A stretch of DNA of 48,771 nucleotides from Clostridiales bacterium (GCA_018374355.1 JAHAFI010000025.1:1-48771), one strand, 5' to 3'. Shown: positions 1-8,130, numbered from the stretch's first letter. Notes: generated by a model not told the origin, from the letters alone. Numbers and translations: made by a program.

Positions 1-108
1 GCTGGACAAAGCCATTTCTATCCTTGTGCAGAAATGCACTTTTTTACGCTTTCATCTCGGCTATTGAATAACCGAGGATTCTCGCTTGCTATTCCTAAAA
101 CACGCATT

Positions 109-367
109 TGGACGTATACGAAAAAAAATTTCTATATATGTCCATGGCTGCTGCAAAATCATAGCTATATTCTTGAAATTTAATTTACAAAACCGGATTG
201 GACGTATATGCAAAATATTCTCGTATATGTCCAAGGCACTTGCAGAATCATGGACGTATACAGCACATATCGTATCTTCATGTCCAAACTACTGTTTTTT
301 CCAGTATTTTCCCATATTTTAGGGCAGCTATTTGGATAATATCGGGGCTATCTTACTGTTTATGTCC
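109..367. repeat. Four degenerate TGGACGTATA / TATGTCCA hairpin units
   Basis: Units begin at 109, 199, 251 and 332. Units 1 to 3 open with TGGACGTATA, and unit 4 opens with the diverged TGGATAATAT. Each closes 28 to 36 bases later with TATGTCCA or CATGTCCA, so each can fold into a hairpin. The DNA after the closing arm is also shared in part (a CTGCAAAATCA or TTGCAGAATCA type sequence after units 1 and 2). Spacing is irregular (90, 52 and 81 bases), so this is an eroded tandem array, not a CRISPR. Confidence 0.6.
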
Positions 368-390
368 AAACTGCTGATTATGCCCAAATT

Positions 391-441
391 TTATTCCCGC
401 AGGCAACGAGCCATGCGGATATGCTTGCATATCCATTTGGC
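391..441 (+). repeat. Dispersed hairpin repeat, copy 1
   Basis: One of four copies in the window (others at 8777-8829 minus, 9243-9291 plus, 36567-36620 plus). The shared core folds as a GCCA/TGGC outer stem, a 3x3 internal loop, then GGATATG and CATATCC around a CTTG loop (410-441). Here it is followed by a gcgagggtcaaat spacer and a GC-rich terminator. In one frame the core reads as RQRAMRICLHIHL, which explains the spurious small ORFs over it. Confidence 0.85.
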
Positions 442-493
442 GCTGCTGCGAGGGTCAAATACCCCGCTGCTCTGCAGCGTTACAAATTTGATG

Positions 494-518
494 CCCCGTT
501 GCTTGCAGCGGGGTTTTT
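494..518 (+). terminator. Intrinsic terminator attached to repeat copy 1
   Basis: CCCCGTTG and CAGCGGGG pair around a CTTG loop and are followed by five T. Related arms (CCCCGCTGC with TTTTTGAC) occur at 8756-8776 and 19361-19394, so the terminator and the dispersed repeat seem to form a composite element. Confidence 0.7.
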
Positions 519-644
519 GACTTCAGTTATTTTAGCGCCCATATATCTCGGGATTTCCGCGCAACCTGCGCGAAACCACCTCGCGGAATATTACCAGTGA
601 ACAACAAACAGTTCACTTCATTCGCAGTAACCTTTCTTCCCCTC

Positions 645-673
645 TTGACCCCACCCTCATTTTCCGTTAAACT
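645..673 (+). promoter_or_regulatory. Sigma-A promoter for the ArsR-type regulator
   Basis: TTGACC (645-650), a 17-base spacer and TAAACT (668-673). A weak ACTA...TAGT inverted repeat (671-687) just overlaps the end of the -10 and could be the autoregulatory operator. That last point is inference. Confidence 0.55.
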
Positions 674-720
674 ACATACCAGATAGTAATACAATAAAAA
701 TGAAGGAATCAGGTGAATCC

Positions 721-1089
721 ATGAACAATCCATCAAAAAACCATGAACCCGATATAGAACTCTGCGATATCTGCCACCATCACTGCGTAACCCTCCCCGG
801 GGAACCTCCGGCAGATGAAGTGCTCTACAAACTGGCTGATCTCTACAAAGTTTTCGGTGATCCCACCCGCATCCGCATCCTCTACGCCCTTTCCGCGGGA
901 GAACTCTGTGTCTGCGACATCGCCGACCTTCTGGGAATGACCCAAAGCGCCATTTCCCATCAGCTCCGTGTCCTGAAGCAGTCCGCTCTGGTGAAGTTCC
1001 GCCGGGATGGAAAAACCGTTTACTACTCTCTGGCCGACTCCCATGTGGCTACGATCCTGATTCAGGGGCTGAACCATGTGCAGGAATAA
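721..1089 (+). CDS. ArsR/SmtB-family metal-responsive repressor
   Basis: A 122-residue winged-helix repressor of the ArsR/SmtB family; such proteins release DNA when metal binds. The start at 721 is preferred over the in-frame ATG at 700 because AGGTGA lies just upstream. Two classical metal sites can be read directly: ELCVCDIADL in the recognition region (C63, C65, D66; the alpha-3 or CadC/ArsR-type site) and DSH...NHVQE at the C-terminus (D106, H108, H119, E122; the alpha-5 or SmtB zinc-type site). The N-terminus adds CDICHHHC (C15 to C22). The target would normally be an adjacent metal exporter, but only a tiny membrane protein follows. The metal cannot be named from sequence alone; zinc, cadmium and lead are the likely candidates. 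Confidence 0.9.
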   Translation: MNNPSKNHEPDIELCDICHHHCVTLPGEPPADEVLYKLADLYKVFGDPTRIRILYALSAGELCVCDIADLLGMTQSAISHQLRVLKQSALVKFRRDGKTVYYSLADSHVATILIQGLNHVQE

Positions 1090-1150
1090 TACAGCTGGGA
1101 ACAGCTTTCATAACTTACTATACATTCTAAAAAATTTGCGGAGGTGTATT

Positions 1151-1270
1151 GTGGACTGGATTCCATTTGCATGTATCGCTGCTCTTGTAATCATTTCCGG
1201 ATTATATGGAATTGTTAAACGGGCTGTAAAAGATGCACTGAAAGAATATTTCAAAGATAAAGAACAGTAA
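1151..1270 (+). CDS. 39-residue single-pass membrane protein
   Basis: The best start is a GTG at 1151, seven bases after a GGAGGTG ribosome binding site, rather than the upstream ATG at 1076, which overlaps the regulator. The product (MDWIPFACIAALVIISGLYG, then a charged tail) has one hydrophobic helix at residues 3-20 followed by a basic and acidic amphipathic tail ending KDKEQ. It resembles small Lachnospiraceae membrane proteins without a known function. It lies 61 bases after the ArsR-type gene, ahead of a strong terminator, so the two probably share a transcript. A role in the metal response is only inference. Confidence 0.6.
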   Translation: MDWIPFACIAALVIISGLYGIVKRAVKDALKEYFKDKEQ

Positions 1271-1351
1271 AAAAGCAAGCCCTTTCGCCGAGAGCTTTAC
1301 CTTCTTATTTTCCAACAAGGTAAATTTCCCCAGCGAAAGGGCTTGCTTTTT
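1269..1351. terminator. Long bidirectional terminator
   Basis: The outer arms AAAAGCAAGCCCTTTCGC and its complement pair perfectly, with an inner TTTACCTT/AAGGTAAA stem. A-rich and T-rich flanks allow termination in both directions, between the arsR pair (plus) and the GNAT gene (minus). Confidence 0.85.
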
Positions 1352-1366
1352 CTATCCGCATCTCTT

Positions 1367-1816
1367 TTATAATTGAAGAACGTATTTAAAGGCGCTTTCA
1401 TCCGGATTCGTAAAATAACCTTCTTCAATCCGGTCCAATCGATAGCCGCAGCTTTCAAATGCCTTCTGCATATTTTTATTGGATACTCTTGTTTCTCCGC
1501 AAAGTTTCTTCATCTCAATTTTTTTCATTTCATTTGACACATGGGTCAGCAATTTTTGAGCCAAACCCTGTTTTCTGTAATCGGGATGAACCGCAACATT
1601 CATAATCTTAACGTAATCATTTTCGCCTTTCCAATTATAGATAAAGGCATCACCGACGATTTGCTCATCGTCTAACAGAGCATAGTAAACAGCTCTTTCG
1701 TCGTTCAGCAAATCCATCCAGTCTTCCTCCTTCCAGTAATCGGTTGGGAAACATAATTTGTTAAAGGCTATAATGGATTCCATTTTTTCAGCACGAAGTC
1801 TCTTCAGTGTAATCAT
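1367..1816 (-). CDS. GNAT-family N-acetyltransferase
   Basis: A 149-residue protein with the GNAT fold. Motif A is clear (VAVHPDYRKQGLAQKLL, about residues 74-90, with the QxxGxA acetyl-CoA pyrophosphate loop), and a C-terminal CGYR...GYF segment is typical of RimI-like enzymes. Such enzymes transfer acetyl from acetyl-CoA to an amino group of a protein N-terminus or small molecule; the acceptor is unknown. It starts 14 bases after the aminotransferase stop, with AGGGGAAGGG as ribosome binding site, so it is the last gene of the nhaC-aminotransferase operon. Confidence 0.85.
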   Translation of the reverse strand: MITLKRLRAEKMESIIAFNKLCFPTDYWKEEDWMDLLNDERAVYYALLDDEQIVGDAFIYNWKGENDYVKIMNVAVHPDYRKQGLAQKLLTHVSNEMKKIEMKKLCGETRVSNKNMQKAFESCGYRLDRIEEGYFTNPDESAFKYVLQL

Positions 1817-1830
1817 AAAACCCTTCCCCT

Positions 1831-3051
1831 CTACTTCTGGCGATAATTCCCAAGGAAATCTCCCAGCTTCCGTGCTGCTTTCTCCAAATCAGCCACACGG
1901 GGCAGATAAACCACCCGGAAATGATCCGGGGCCTTCCAGTTAAAGCCGCTGCCCTGCACGATCAGAATTCTCTTTTCTCTTAACAGATCCAGCGCAAACT
2001 GCTCGTCATTATGGATATTGAACTTCTCCACATCCAGTTTCGGGAAAATATAAAATGCTGCCTTCGGCTTTTTAGCAGTAATTCCCGGGATGTCGTTCAG
2101 CATCTTATAAATCAGTTCTCGCTGTTCATAAACCCGGCCTCCCGGAACAAGATATTCTTCTACGCTCTGATAGCCTCCCAGCGCAGTCTGGATAATGGAC
2201 TGTGCCGGTACATTGGAACAAAGGCGCATATTGGAAAGCATCTTCAATCCCTCGATATATCCGGCTGCTCTTTCTTTGGCGCCGCTTAATACCATCCAGC
2301 CCACACGGAAGCCTGCAATCATATGAGACTTTGACAGTCCGCTGAAGGTCACACAAAATACATCACTGGGAGCAATCGATGCGATGGAAATATGTTTCAG
2401 ACCATCCATTACCAGACGATCATAAATTTCATCGGAAAAAATAATCAGATTATGCTCTCTGGCAACCTTAACGATATCTTCCAGCACCTCCTTCGGATAC
2501 AGCGCTCCGGTAGGATTGTTTGGATTGATGATGACAATGGCTTTCGTTCTGTCTGTAATCTTGCTTCGGATATCTTCCATATCCGGGTACCAGTCAGACT
2601 CCTCATCACAGATATAGTGGACTGGTTTTCCTCCCGCCAGAGTGGCTGTAGCCGTCCACAGCGGGTAATCCGGCGCCGGAATCAGAATTTCATCGCCATC
2701 ATTCAAAAGCGCCTGCATACACAGGTTGATCAGCTCGCTGACGCCGTTTCCCGTATAGATGTCATCCATCATCACTCCCGGAATCTTTTTCAGTTGGCAA
2801 TACTGCATGATCGCCTTTCGCGCTGAGAACAGGCCTTTGGAATCGGAATACCCCTGACAGTCCCAAAGAGACTGACGCATATCCAGAATCACTTCCTCCG
2901 GAGCATTGAACCCGAACGGCGCCGGATTTCCGATATTCAGCTTCAGAATATTCAGCCCTCGCTCTTCCATTCTGGCCGCCTCATCCACAACAGGTCCTCT
3001 CACATCATATAACACATTGTCCAGCTTGGAAGATTTCTCAAATGTTCTCAT
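1831..3051 (-). CDS. AlaA/AlaT-like PLP-dependent aminotransferase
   Basis: A 406-residue class I/II aminotransferase. The start at 3051 (MRTFEKSSKLDNVLYDVRGP) has GGGAGG eight bases upstream and is preferred over an in-frame ATG eight codons earlier. Visible landmarks are GNPAPFGF near residue 41, INPNNPTG (175-182), SDEIYD (206-211) and the PLP lysine in SGLSKSHMIAGFRVGWM (K241). This layout matches the E. coli AlaA/YfbQ group, which makes alanine from pyruvate and glutamate. It follows the NhaC gene by 32 bases, suggesting a shared amino-acid or organic-acid theme. Exact amino donor and acceptor are inference. Confidence 0.9.
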   Translation of the reverse strand: MRTFEKSSKLDNVLYDVRGPVVDEAARMEERGLNILKLNIGNPAPFGFNAPEEVILDMRQSLWDCQGYSDSKGLFSARKAIMQYCQLKKIPGVMMDDIYTGNGVSELINLCMQALLNDGDEILIPAPDYPLWTATATLAGGKPVHYICDEESDWYPDMEDIRSKITDRTKAIVIINPNNPTGALYPKEVLEDIVKVAREHNLIIFSDEIYDRLVMDGLKHISIASIAPSDVFCVTFSGLSKSHMIAGFRVGWMVLSGAKERAAGYIEGLKMLSNMRLCSNVPAQSIIQTALGGYQSVEEYLVPGGRVYEQRELIYKMLNDIPGITAKKPKAAFYIFPKLDVEKFNIHNDEQFALDLLREKRILIVQGSGFNWKAPDHFRVVYLPRVADLEKAARKLGDFLGNYRQK

Positions 3052-3083
3052 ACTTATTGCCTCCCTTTTCTTCATGAAGCAGC

Positions 3084-4373
3084 TTATGCTGCCTTTTTAT
3101 TTTTGATAAATAATATAAAAACCACACCGCTGACAGCCATCAGAATCGGATAGAAACAATACGGAATGATCTGAAACGGTGTCAGTCCCGTAGCTCCTGC
3201 CGCCAGCAGAAGCTGTGCCCCGTAAGGAATCAGTCCCTGTCCCACGGAAGTAAACATATCCAGCAAAGAAGCGCTTCTTTTCGGACTTATATCATATTCC
3301 TCGCTGATTTCTTTTGCAATAGGACCCGCCATAACGATGGCAACCGTATTATTTGCTGTACACAGATCCACCAGCAGGGCCAGAACAGCAATTCCCAGCT
3401 CGCCGCCCTTTTTCCCTTTGATTCGTTTTCTGATAAAGTCCAGAATAAACTGGATTCCACCCATCTCTTTTACAAGAGAAACGATACACGCCACAACGAT
3501 GGAAATTACCGTGATATCATACATTCCCGTAACACCGTCCGCAACTACAGTAAACATATTAGCCAATTCAATGGTTCCGGTGGCCACGCCAACAACAATG
3601 GAAAGTACCGTACCGGCGATCAGCACCAGAAAAACATTGATACCGATTAAGGCTCCCACCAGCACTACCAGATACGGAAGTACCTGAAATACATTGTAGG
3701 AATATTCTTCCGCCGCCTCAAAGTTTCCGTTTCCTGTAAGCACCAGAAAAATAATGATGGTAATAACCGCTGCCGGAAGTACAATCAGGAAATTTTCCTT
3801 AAATTTATCCCTCATCTCACAGCCTTGGGTCTTTACCGCTGCGATCGTGGTATCAGAAATCATGGAGAGGTTGTCTCCAAACATGGCGCCGCACATAACC
3901 GCACCGATGCAGACTGCCATGGAAAATCCTGTTTTCCCACTAATCTCCACTGCAATCGGCGCCAGCGCGCCGATTGTTCCCATGGAAGTTCCCATGGAGA
4001 CCGAAATAAAACAGCCGATAATAAACAACCCGGCAACGGCAACTCCTGCCGGCATAACGGACAGTCCCAGATTTACGGTACTGGATGCACCGCCCGCCGC
4101 TGTCACCGCTCCTGAAAATCCCCCTGCCGCCAGAAAGATCAGGCACATGGTAATGATATTGTCATCCCCCACACCTTTTGCGATCAGATGGATTTTTTCA
4201 TCAAAATTTAATTTTCTGTTCTGGCAGAAAGCTACCAGAAGTGCTATCAGAAATGCTACAATTGCCGGCATTGCATAAAAATCGTCAAATACGATCCCGG
4301 CTCCGATAAAAATCACCAGAAATACCAGAATCGGCAGCAGTGCAGCGGCGTTACCCTTTTTTCCTTCGTTCAC
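3084..4373 (-). CDS. NhaC-family Na+/H+ antiporter
   Basis: A 429-residue integral membrane protein with about 11 or 12 hydrophobic segments. GGFSGAVTAAGGASSTVNLG, SMGTSMGTIGALAP and the C-terminal DMFTSVGQGLIPYGAQ are typical of the NhaC/MleN family, whose members exchange sodium for protons or for organic acids such as malate/lactate. The ribosome binding site is AGGGGGAC. As first gene of the operon with an alanine-type aminotransferase, it could move an amino or organic acid rather than act only in pH control; sequence alone does not decide this. Confidence 0.9.
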   Translation of the reverse strand: MNEGKKGNAAALLPILVFLVIFIGAGIVFDDFYAMPAIVAFLIALLVAFCQNRKLNFDEKIHLIAKGVGDDNIITMCLIFLAAGGFSGAVTAAGGASSTVNLGLSVMPAGVAVAGLFIIGCFISVSMGTSMGTIGALAPIAVEISGKTGFSMAVCIGAVMCGAMFGDNLSMISDTTIAAVKTQGCEMRDKFKENFLIVLPAAVITIIIFLVLTGNGNFEAAEEYSYNVFQVLPYLVVLVGALIGINVFLVLIAGTVLSIVVGVATGTIELANMFTVVADGVTGMYDITVISIVVACIVSLVKEMGGIQFILDFIRKRIKGKKGGELGIAVLALLVDLCTANNTVAIVMAGPIAKEISEEYDISPKRSASLLDMFTSVGQGLIPYGAQLLLAAGATGLTPFQIIPYCFYPILMAVSGVVFILFIKNKKAA

Positions 4374-4405
4374 ACACTTGTCCCCCTTATAAAATAATTA
4401 GGTAA

Positions 4406-4434
4406 AGTTTATCATTTTACCATGGGAAAATCAA
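4406..4434 (-). promoter_or_regulatory. Likely sigma-A promoter of the nhaC operon
   Basis: On the minus strand: TTGATT (4429-4434), a 17-base spacer, TAAACT (4406-4411), about 30 to 60 bases ahead of the nhaC start. Confidence 0.5.
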
Positions 4435-4517
4435 GTCCAACGTGTAAAACTGCACAATTTAAGGTTGCTATTATTATTGTTCATACGGTATACGGACACC
4501 AAATCCCTTCACAATAC

Positions 4518-4545
4518 GTCAAGCCGTGCAAAAGCACGGCTTGAC
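4518..4545. terminator. Perfect 12-bp hairpin downstream of the ABC ATPase gene
   Basis: GTCAAGCCGTGC and its complement flank a four-A loop, 27 bases after the stop of the ABC ATPase gene on the minus strand. No good T-run follows on either strand, so it is a weak terminator or an mRNA 3' end stabiliser. Confidence 0.5.
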
Positions 4546-4572
4546 ACTGTAAATCCCTGAATTACCATTTTC

Positions 4573-5370
4573 TTATTTTGCCAGCATCATACGGTCGTTA
4601 GCAAACTCTTCACCGCTGGCCTGCTCAAATTTTTCCAGAAGCTGGGATACTTCCAGATTTTTCTTCTCCTCGCCGGAAACATCATAAATGATTCTTCCCT
4701 CATGCATCATGATCAGACGGTTTCCCAGACGGATGGCGTCTCTCATATTGTGAGTGATCATCAGCGCTGTCAGTTTCTGTTCCTCGATGATCCGCTCTGT
4801 CAGTTCCAGCACTTTTGCCGCTGTTTTCGGGTCAAGAGCCGCTGTATGTTCATCCAGAAGCAGCAGCTCCGGCTTTCTTAAAGATGCCATGAGAAGGGTC
4901 AGCGCCTGTCTCTGTCCGCCGGAAAGCAGTCCCACCTTGCTGGTCATACGTTCCTCCAGACCCAGTCCCAGTTTTTTCAATTCCTCGTGATATCTCTCTT
5001 TTTCCTTTTTAGTAATACACCAGCGAAGCCCTCTTTTCAGACCTCTGCGGTAAGCCAGCGCCAGATTTTCCTGAATCTCCATTCCTGCCGCCGTCCCCTT
5101 CATGGGGTCCTGAAAGACTCTTCCCAGAAATTTTGCCCGGGCATACTCCGGTCTTCTGGAAATATCCTCGCCATTCAGGATAATGGTTCCTTTATCAATG
5201 GGATAAACCCCTGCGATCATATTCAGCATGGTGGATTTTCCTGCCCCGTTTCCTCCAATCACCGTCACGAAATCCCCGTTATTCAGTGTAAGATCAATTC
5301 CTCTGAGGGCCTTTTTCTCATTGACTGTCCCTTTATTAAAAGTTTTTTCCACATTTTTCAAGATCAGCAT
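4573..5370 (-). CDS. ABC transporter ATPase (TrpXYZ/COG1101-like)
   Basis: A 265-residue nucleotide-binding subunit. Walker A is GGNGAGKST, the signature is LSGGQRQA, Walker B is LLLLDEHTAALDP and the switch histidine is in ITHN. The start at 5370 (MLILKNVEKTF) follows AAAGGAGGGG and sits two bases after the permease stop, so the two are translationally coupled. With the LivH-like permease and COG2984-type lipoprotein upstream it forms a complete importer of the family that includes the streptococcal tryptophan transporter TrpXYZ. The cargo is probably an aromatic amino acid, but that rests on family similarity. Confidence 0.92.
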   Translation of the reverse strand: MLILKNVEKTFNKGTVNEKKALRGIDLTLNNGDFVTVIGGNGAGKSTMLNMIAGVYPIDKGTIILNGEDISRRPEYARAKFLGRVFQDPMKGTAAGMEIQENLALAYRRGLKRGLRWCITKKEKERYHEELKKLGLGLEERMTSKVGLLSGGQRQALTLLMASLRKPELLLLDEHTAALDPKTAAKVLELTERIIEEQKLTALMITHNMRDAIRLGNRLIMMHEGRIIYDVSGEEKKNLEVSQLLEKFEQASGEEFANDRMMLAK

Positions 5371-5372
5371 AA

Positions 5373-6290
5373 TTATTCGTCCCCTCCTTTGGAATATGCT
5401 CTTCTGATTTTCCATTTTTCCAGCATAACCGGAGTGCTCAGCGCCAGAATTACGATGATCGCGGAAATCAGTTTCATATCATTGGGGTTCATTCCCATCC
5501 TGAGTACCAGAGCGCGGATCACAAAATACACCACAGAGCCCACAACTACAGAAGCCAGTTTTGTACCAAAGGAACGGTTTTTTCCAAATAAAACTTCTCC
5601 GATGACAATTGCTGCCAGACCGATTACGATAGCTCCGGTACCCATCTGGATATCTCCTACCTTTGTACTCTGACAGACCAGCGCACCTGACATACCCACA
5701 AGGCCGTTGCTGATGGCCAACGCCAGCACTTTTGTCATTTTGATGTTGACGCCCAGCGCACGGATCATGTCCTGATTGTCTCCCGTTGCACGGAGGGCCG
5801 CACCGATTTCTGTACCGAAAAACCAGTACATCAGCCAGATAATCAGAGCTGCAATCACAGCACCCACGATTAAGGATGCCAGAGACTGCTTCATCCCTGT
5901 AGCTTCCACGATTCCGGTAAAGATGGATTTTGTATTCATCAACGGGATATTGCTCTTTTGTCCCATCAGTCTCAGGTTGATGGACCAGAGAGAAATCTGG
6001 GTCAGGATTCCTGCCAGAATCGCCGGAATCTCAAATACCGTATGTAAAATACCCGTAACTGCTCCGGCCACCGCTCCGGCTAATGTAGCACATAAAAGCG
6101 CCAGTACCGGGTTCATTCCCTTATCAAGCATCAGCATTGCACAGATACATCCTCCCAGCGCAAAGCTTCCATCAACTGTCAGATCCGCAATATCCAGAAT
6201 TCGGAAAGTAATGTACACACCCAGTACCATAACTCCCCACAAAACCCCTTGGGAAATTGCTCCCTGCATGGACAACAAAAAACCACTCAT
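5373..6290 (-). CDS. ABC transporter permease (COG4120, TrpY-like)
   Basis: A 305-residue membrane protein with about eight to nine hydrophobic segments of the LivH-like permease family. DLTVDGSFALGG (about 36-47) and RATGDNQDMIRALGVN are conserved markers of this subgroup. It is the middle gene of the importer: the lipoprotein lies 156 bases upstream and the ATPase begins two bases after its stop. The ribosome binding site is AGGAGG. The 156-base gap upstream is long for an operon and contains an inverted repeat (6369-6422), which may set the high lipoprotein to permease ratio usual for such importers. Confidence 0.9.
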   Translation of the reverse strand: MSGFLLSMQGAISQGVLWGVMVLGVYITFRILDIADLTVDGSFALGGCICAMLMLDKGMNPVLALLCATLAGAVAGAVTGILHTVFEIPAILAGILTQISLWSINLRLMGQKSNIPLMNTKSIFTGIVEATGMKQSLASLIVGAVIAALIIWLMYWFFGTEIGAALRATGDNQDMIRALGVNIKMTKVLALAISNGLVGMSGALVCQSTKVGDIQMGTGAIVIGLAAIVIGEVLFGKNRSFGTKLASVVVGSVVYFVIRALVLRMGMNPNDMKLISAIIVILALSTPVMLEKWKIRRAYSKGGDE

Positions 6291-6368
6291 TGATCAGTTC
6301 CTCCTAGTTTATAGTTTTTACGTAAACACGGGGGGACAAAGTTTCCTTTCTCCCCCTGATTGTTTTTT

Positions 6369-6422
6369 CGTAACTATTCAGGACCCTGTCCTTCATAGTC
6401 ACGACAGTTACGTTTTTCTTTT
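6369..6422. repeat. Inverted repeat CGTAACT...AGTTACG between lipoprotein and permease genes
   Basis: Seven-base arms with an inner GGAC/GTCC stem. On the plus strand the left arm reads GTAACTATTCAG, one base off the GTAACTGTTCAG motif found at four other places. It lies inside the operon transcript, so it may act as a processing or stabilising hairpin. Confidence 0.5.
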
Positions 6423-6446
6423 ATTTTAATATACTGCTTTCGCCCT

Positions 6447-7508
6447 TTATTCAGCTTCCAGAACTGCCTTCATCTCATCCACATTCAGGCCCAGCGCTGC
6501 TGCTGTATCTTCATTAATCTTCAACGCGCATTTGGAAGCATCCAGATATTCGATCGGCATATCTGCCGACTGGCTTTCGCCTGTGAGGATTTTAGCTGCC
6601 ATCTGGCCTGCCAGATATCCTACTTCATGATAATCAATACCATAGGTGATCAGACCGCCGTTAGTTACCATACCCTCTTCACCGCAGATCATCGGCAGTT
6701 TGTTTTCATTTGCCACCATGGAAACAGTTGCCATATTGTTGGCTACCACGTTGTCGGTCGGTGAATACAGTACATCTACATTTCCCACTGCGGATTCCAC
6801 TACAGTCTGAATCTCATTGGAGCTGGAAACTGTAAGATCTTCATATTCCAGTCCTTCTGCCTCGCAGGCTTCTTTTGCCATATTGATCTGGAATACAGAG
6901 TTTGCTTCGGAAGAACAGTATAAAAGACCAACTTTCTTAGCTTCCGGGAATAATTTTTTCACCAGTGCAATCTGTTCTTTTACCGGGGTCAGATCTGAAG
7001 AACCTGTCACATTTCCTCCCGGCGCTTCGTTGGAAGCTACAAGACCTGCGTCTGCCGGATCGGTTACTGCTGTCAGTACAATGGGAATCTCACTGGTAGC
7101 GCTTGCCATTGCCTGTGCGGCTGGAGTTGCGATTGCAAAGATCAGATCGTTATTGCTGTTTACCAGCGTCTCTGCGATGGTCTGGCAGGTAGAAGTCTCT
7201 CCTGCTGCATTCTGCTGATCTGCTTTGTATTTGATACCGCTGTCGTCAAGTGCGGCAAAAAATCCTTCGTTGGATGCATCCAGCGCTGTGTGGGGCATAA
7301 ACTGGAGCACTCCGATATTATAGGTTTCTCCGGAAGCTTCCTCTTCTCCCGCATCTTCGGATGCTGCTTCCTCTGTCGGCGCTGCTTCATCCGTCTTCTC
7401 CGTGTCTTTCGCTGCGTCCTTACTTTCTCCGCAGCCTGCCAACATGGTTCCCACCATCATTGCACTGACTGCTGCAGCCAGCATTCTTTTCATCATTTTA
7501 TTTTTCAT
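6447..7508 (-). CDS. ABC transporter substrate-binding lipoprotein (COG2984, TrpX-like)
   Basis: A 353-residue lipoprotein precursor. The N-terminus has basic residues, a hydrophobic stretch and the lipobox LAGC with acylated C26, followed by an acidic, Glu/Ala/Asp-rich tether (about 30-60). The mature part starts YNIGVLQFMPHTALDASNEGF, the usual opening of the periplasmic-binding-like COG2984 family. It should capture substrate at the outer membrane face and deliver it to the permease encoded downstream. It is the first and presumably most expressed gene of the operon, with a near-consensus promoter at 7580-7608. An aromatic amino acid is the likely ligand by family. Confidence 0.93.
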   Translation of the reverse strand: MKNKMMKRMLAAAVSAMMVGTMLAGCGESKDAAKDTEKTDEAAPTEEAASEDAGEEEASGETYNIGVLQFMPHTALDASNEGFFAALDDSGIKYKADQQNAAGETSTCQTIAETLVNSNNDLIFAIATPAAQAMASATSEIPIVLTAVTDPADAGLVASNEAPGGNVTGSSDLTPVKEQIALVKKLFPEAKKVGLLYCSSEANSVFQINMAKEACEAEGLEYEDLTVSSSNEIQTVVESAVGNVDVLYSPTDNVVANNMATVSMVANENKLPMICGEEGMVTNGGLITYGIDYHEVGYLAGQMAAKILTGESQSADMPIEYLDASKCALKINEDTAAALGLNVDEMKAVLEAE

Positions 7509-7543
7509 CTCTTCTCCTCCACTCTTTTACGATTTATATCGTT

Positions 7544-7565
7544 ACACTTCACCGCATTGAAGTGT
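7544..7565. promoter_or_regulatory. Operator-like inverted repeat in the ABC importer leader
   Basis: ACACTTCA and TGAAGTGT form perfect 8-base arms six bases apart, just downstream of the start point predicted from the promoter at 7580-7608. The position suits a repressor site or a leader hairpin. The leader is only about 65 bases, too short for a T-box. Confidence 0.55.
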
Positions 7566-7579
7566 AGCTGTTATAGAGG

Positions 7580-7608
7580 ATTATAGCACCATTTCCATAG
7601 TGCGTCAA
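7580..7608 (-). promoter_or_regulatory. Near-consensus sigma-A promoter of the ABC importer
   Basis: On the minus strand: TTGACG (7603-7608), a 17-base spacer, TATAAT (7580-7585), placing the start of transcription near 7573. Confidence 0.85.
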
Positions 7609-7644
7609 TCGAAAGTTTTGGAGATTTTGTATCTATTATTTTTA

Positions 7645-8094
7645 TTATTTTAAAATTTTTTTCAATTCATCCATAAATGTATTGACATCTTTAAATTCCC
7701 TGTAAACCGACGCAAAACGCACATAAGCCACCGCTTCCAGATCCTTCAGCTTATCCATGACAATCTCCCCAATGACGGTACTCGGAATCTCCCGTTCCTC
7801 CATGTTGAAGATTTCCGTCTCCACAGAATCCACCAGTTCATGAATCTGCTCGGCAGACACCGGTCTTTTATGGCAGGCGCGCAAAATCCCCGCCTCGATC
7901 TTGGAACGGTCATACTGTTCCCTGTTCTGGTCCTTCTTGATCACGATCAATGGAATCGTCTCCACCTTCTCATAGGTGGTGAAACGCTTTCCGCATTCAT
8001 CACACATCCGCCGGCGCCGGATTGCCGTATTCTCATCCACCGGTCTGGAATCCACCACTCTGGTATTATCCTGATTACAATATGGACATTTCAT
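7645..8094 (-). CDS. nrdR: Transcriptional repressor NrdR
   Basis: A 149-residue protein matching NrdR along its whole length. The zinc ribbon uses C3, C6, C31 and C34 (MKCPYC and MCDECGKRF), followed by RFTTYEKVE and an ATP-cone domain (about 46-136). NrdR senses dATP/ATP and represses ribonucleotide reductase genes by binding NrdR boxes. No reductase gene lies in the window, so its targets are elsewhere. The gene has its own promoter-like sequence (8131-8159). Confidence 0.98.
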   Translation of the reverse strand: MKCPYCNQDNTRVVDSRPVDENTAIRRRRMCDECGKRFTTYEKVETIPLIVIKKDQNREQYDRSKIEAGILRACHKRPVSAEQIHELVDSVETEIFNMEEREIPSTVIGEIVMDKLKDLEAVAYVRFASVYREFKDVNTFMDELKKILK

Positions 8095-8130
8095 CTTGGT
8101 ACCCCGTCTTTCTTCTTTTCTATTACACTA

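Larger units (their letters stand above)
1..720. other. Repeat-rich intergenic region with no convincing gene
   Basis: I see no supported gene before the ArsR-type regulator. The stretch holds a short GTGCA-gaaa-TGCAC hairpin followed by six T (26-45), an imperfect palindrome at 56-76, four degenerate hairpin units starting with TGGACGTATA or a relative (109-367), copy 1 of the dispersed hairpin repeat (391-441), a terminator (494-518) and the arsR promoter (645-673). Open frames here have no ribosome binding site and run through the repeats, so they are not called. Confidence 0.7.

Noticed and set aside
109..367. CRISPR array
   Set aside because: Unit spacing is irregular, repeats are diverged, and no cas gene is present.
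332..520. Small ORF reading RQRAMRICLHIHL (also at 8542-8892, 9230 and 36342)
   Set aside because: It is the translated core of the dispersed hairpin repeat; none has a ribosome binding site or conserved flanks.
7509..7573. T-box or amino-acid riboswitch for the TrpXYZ-like importer
   Set aside because: The leader after the predicted start is only about 65 bases, with one simple inverted repeat and no T-box sequence.
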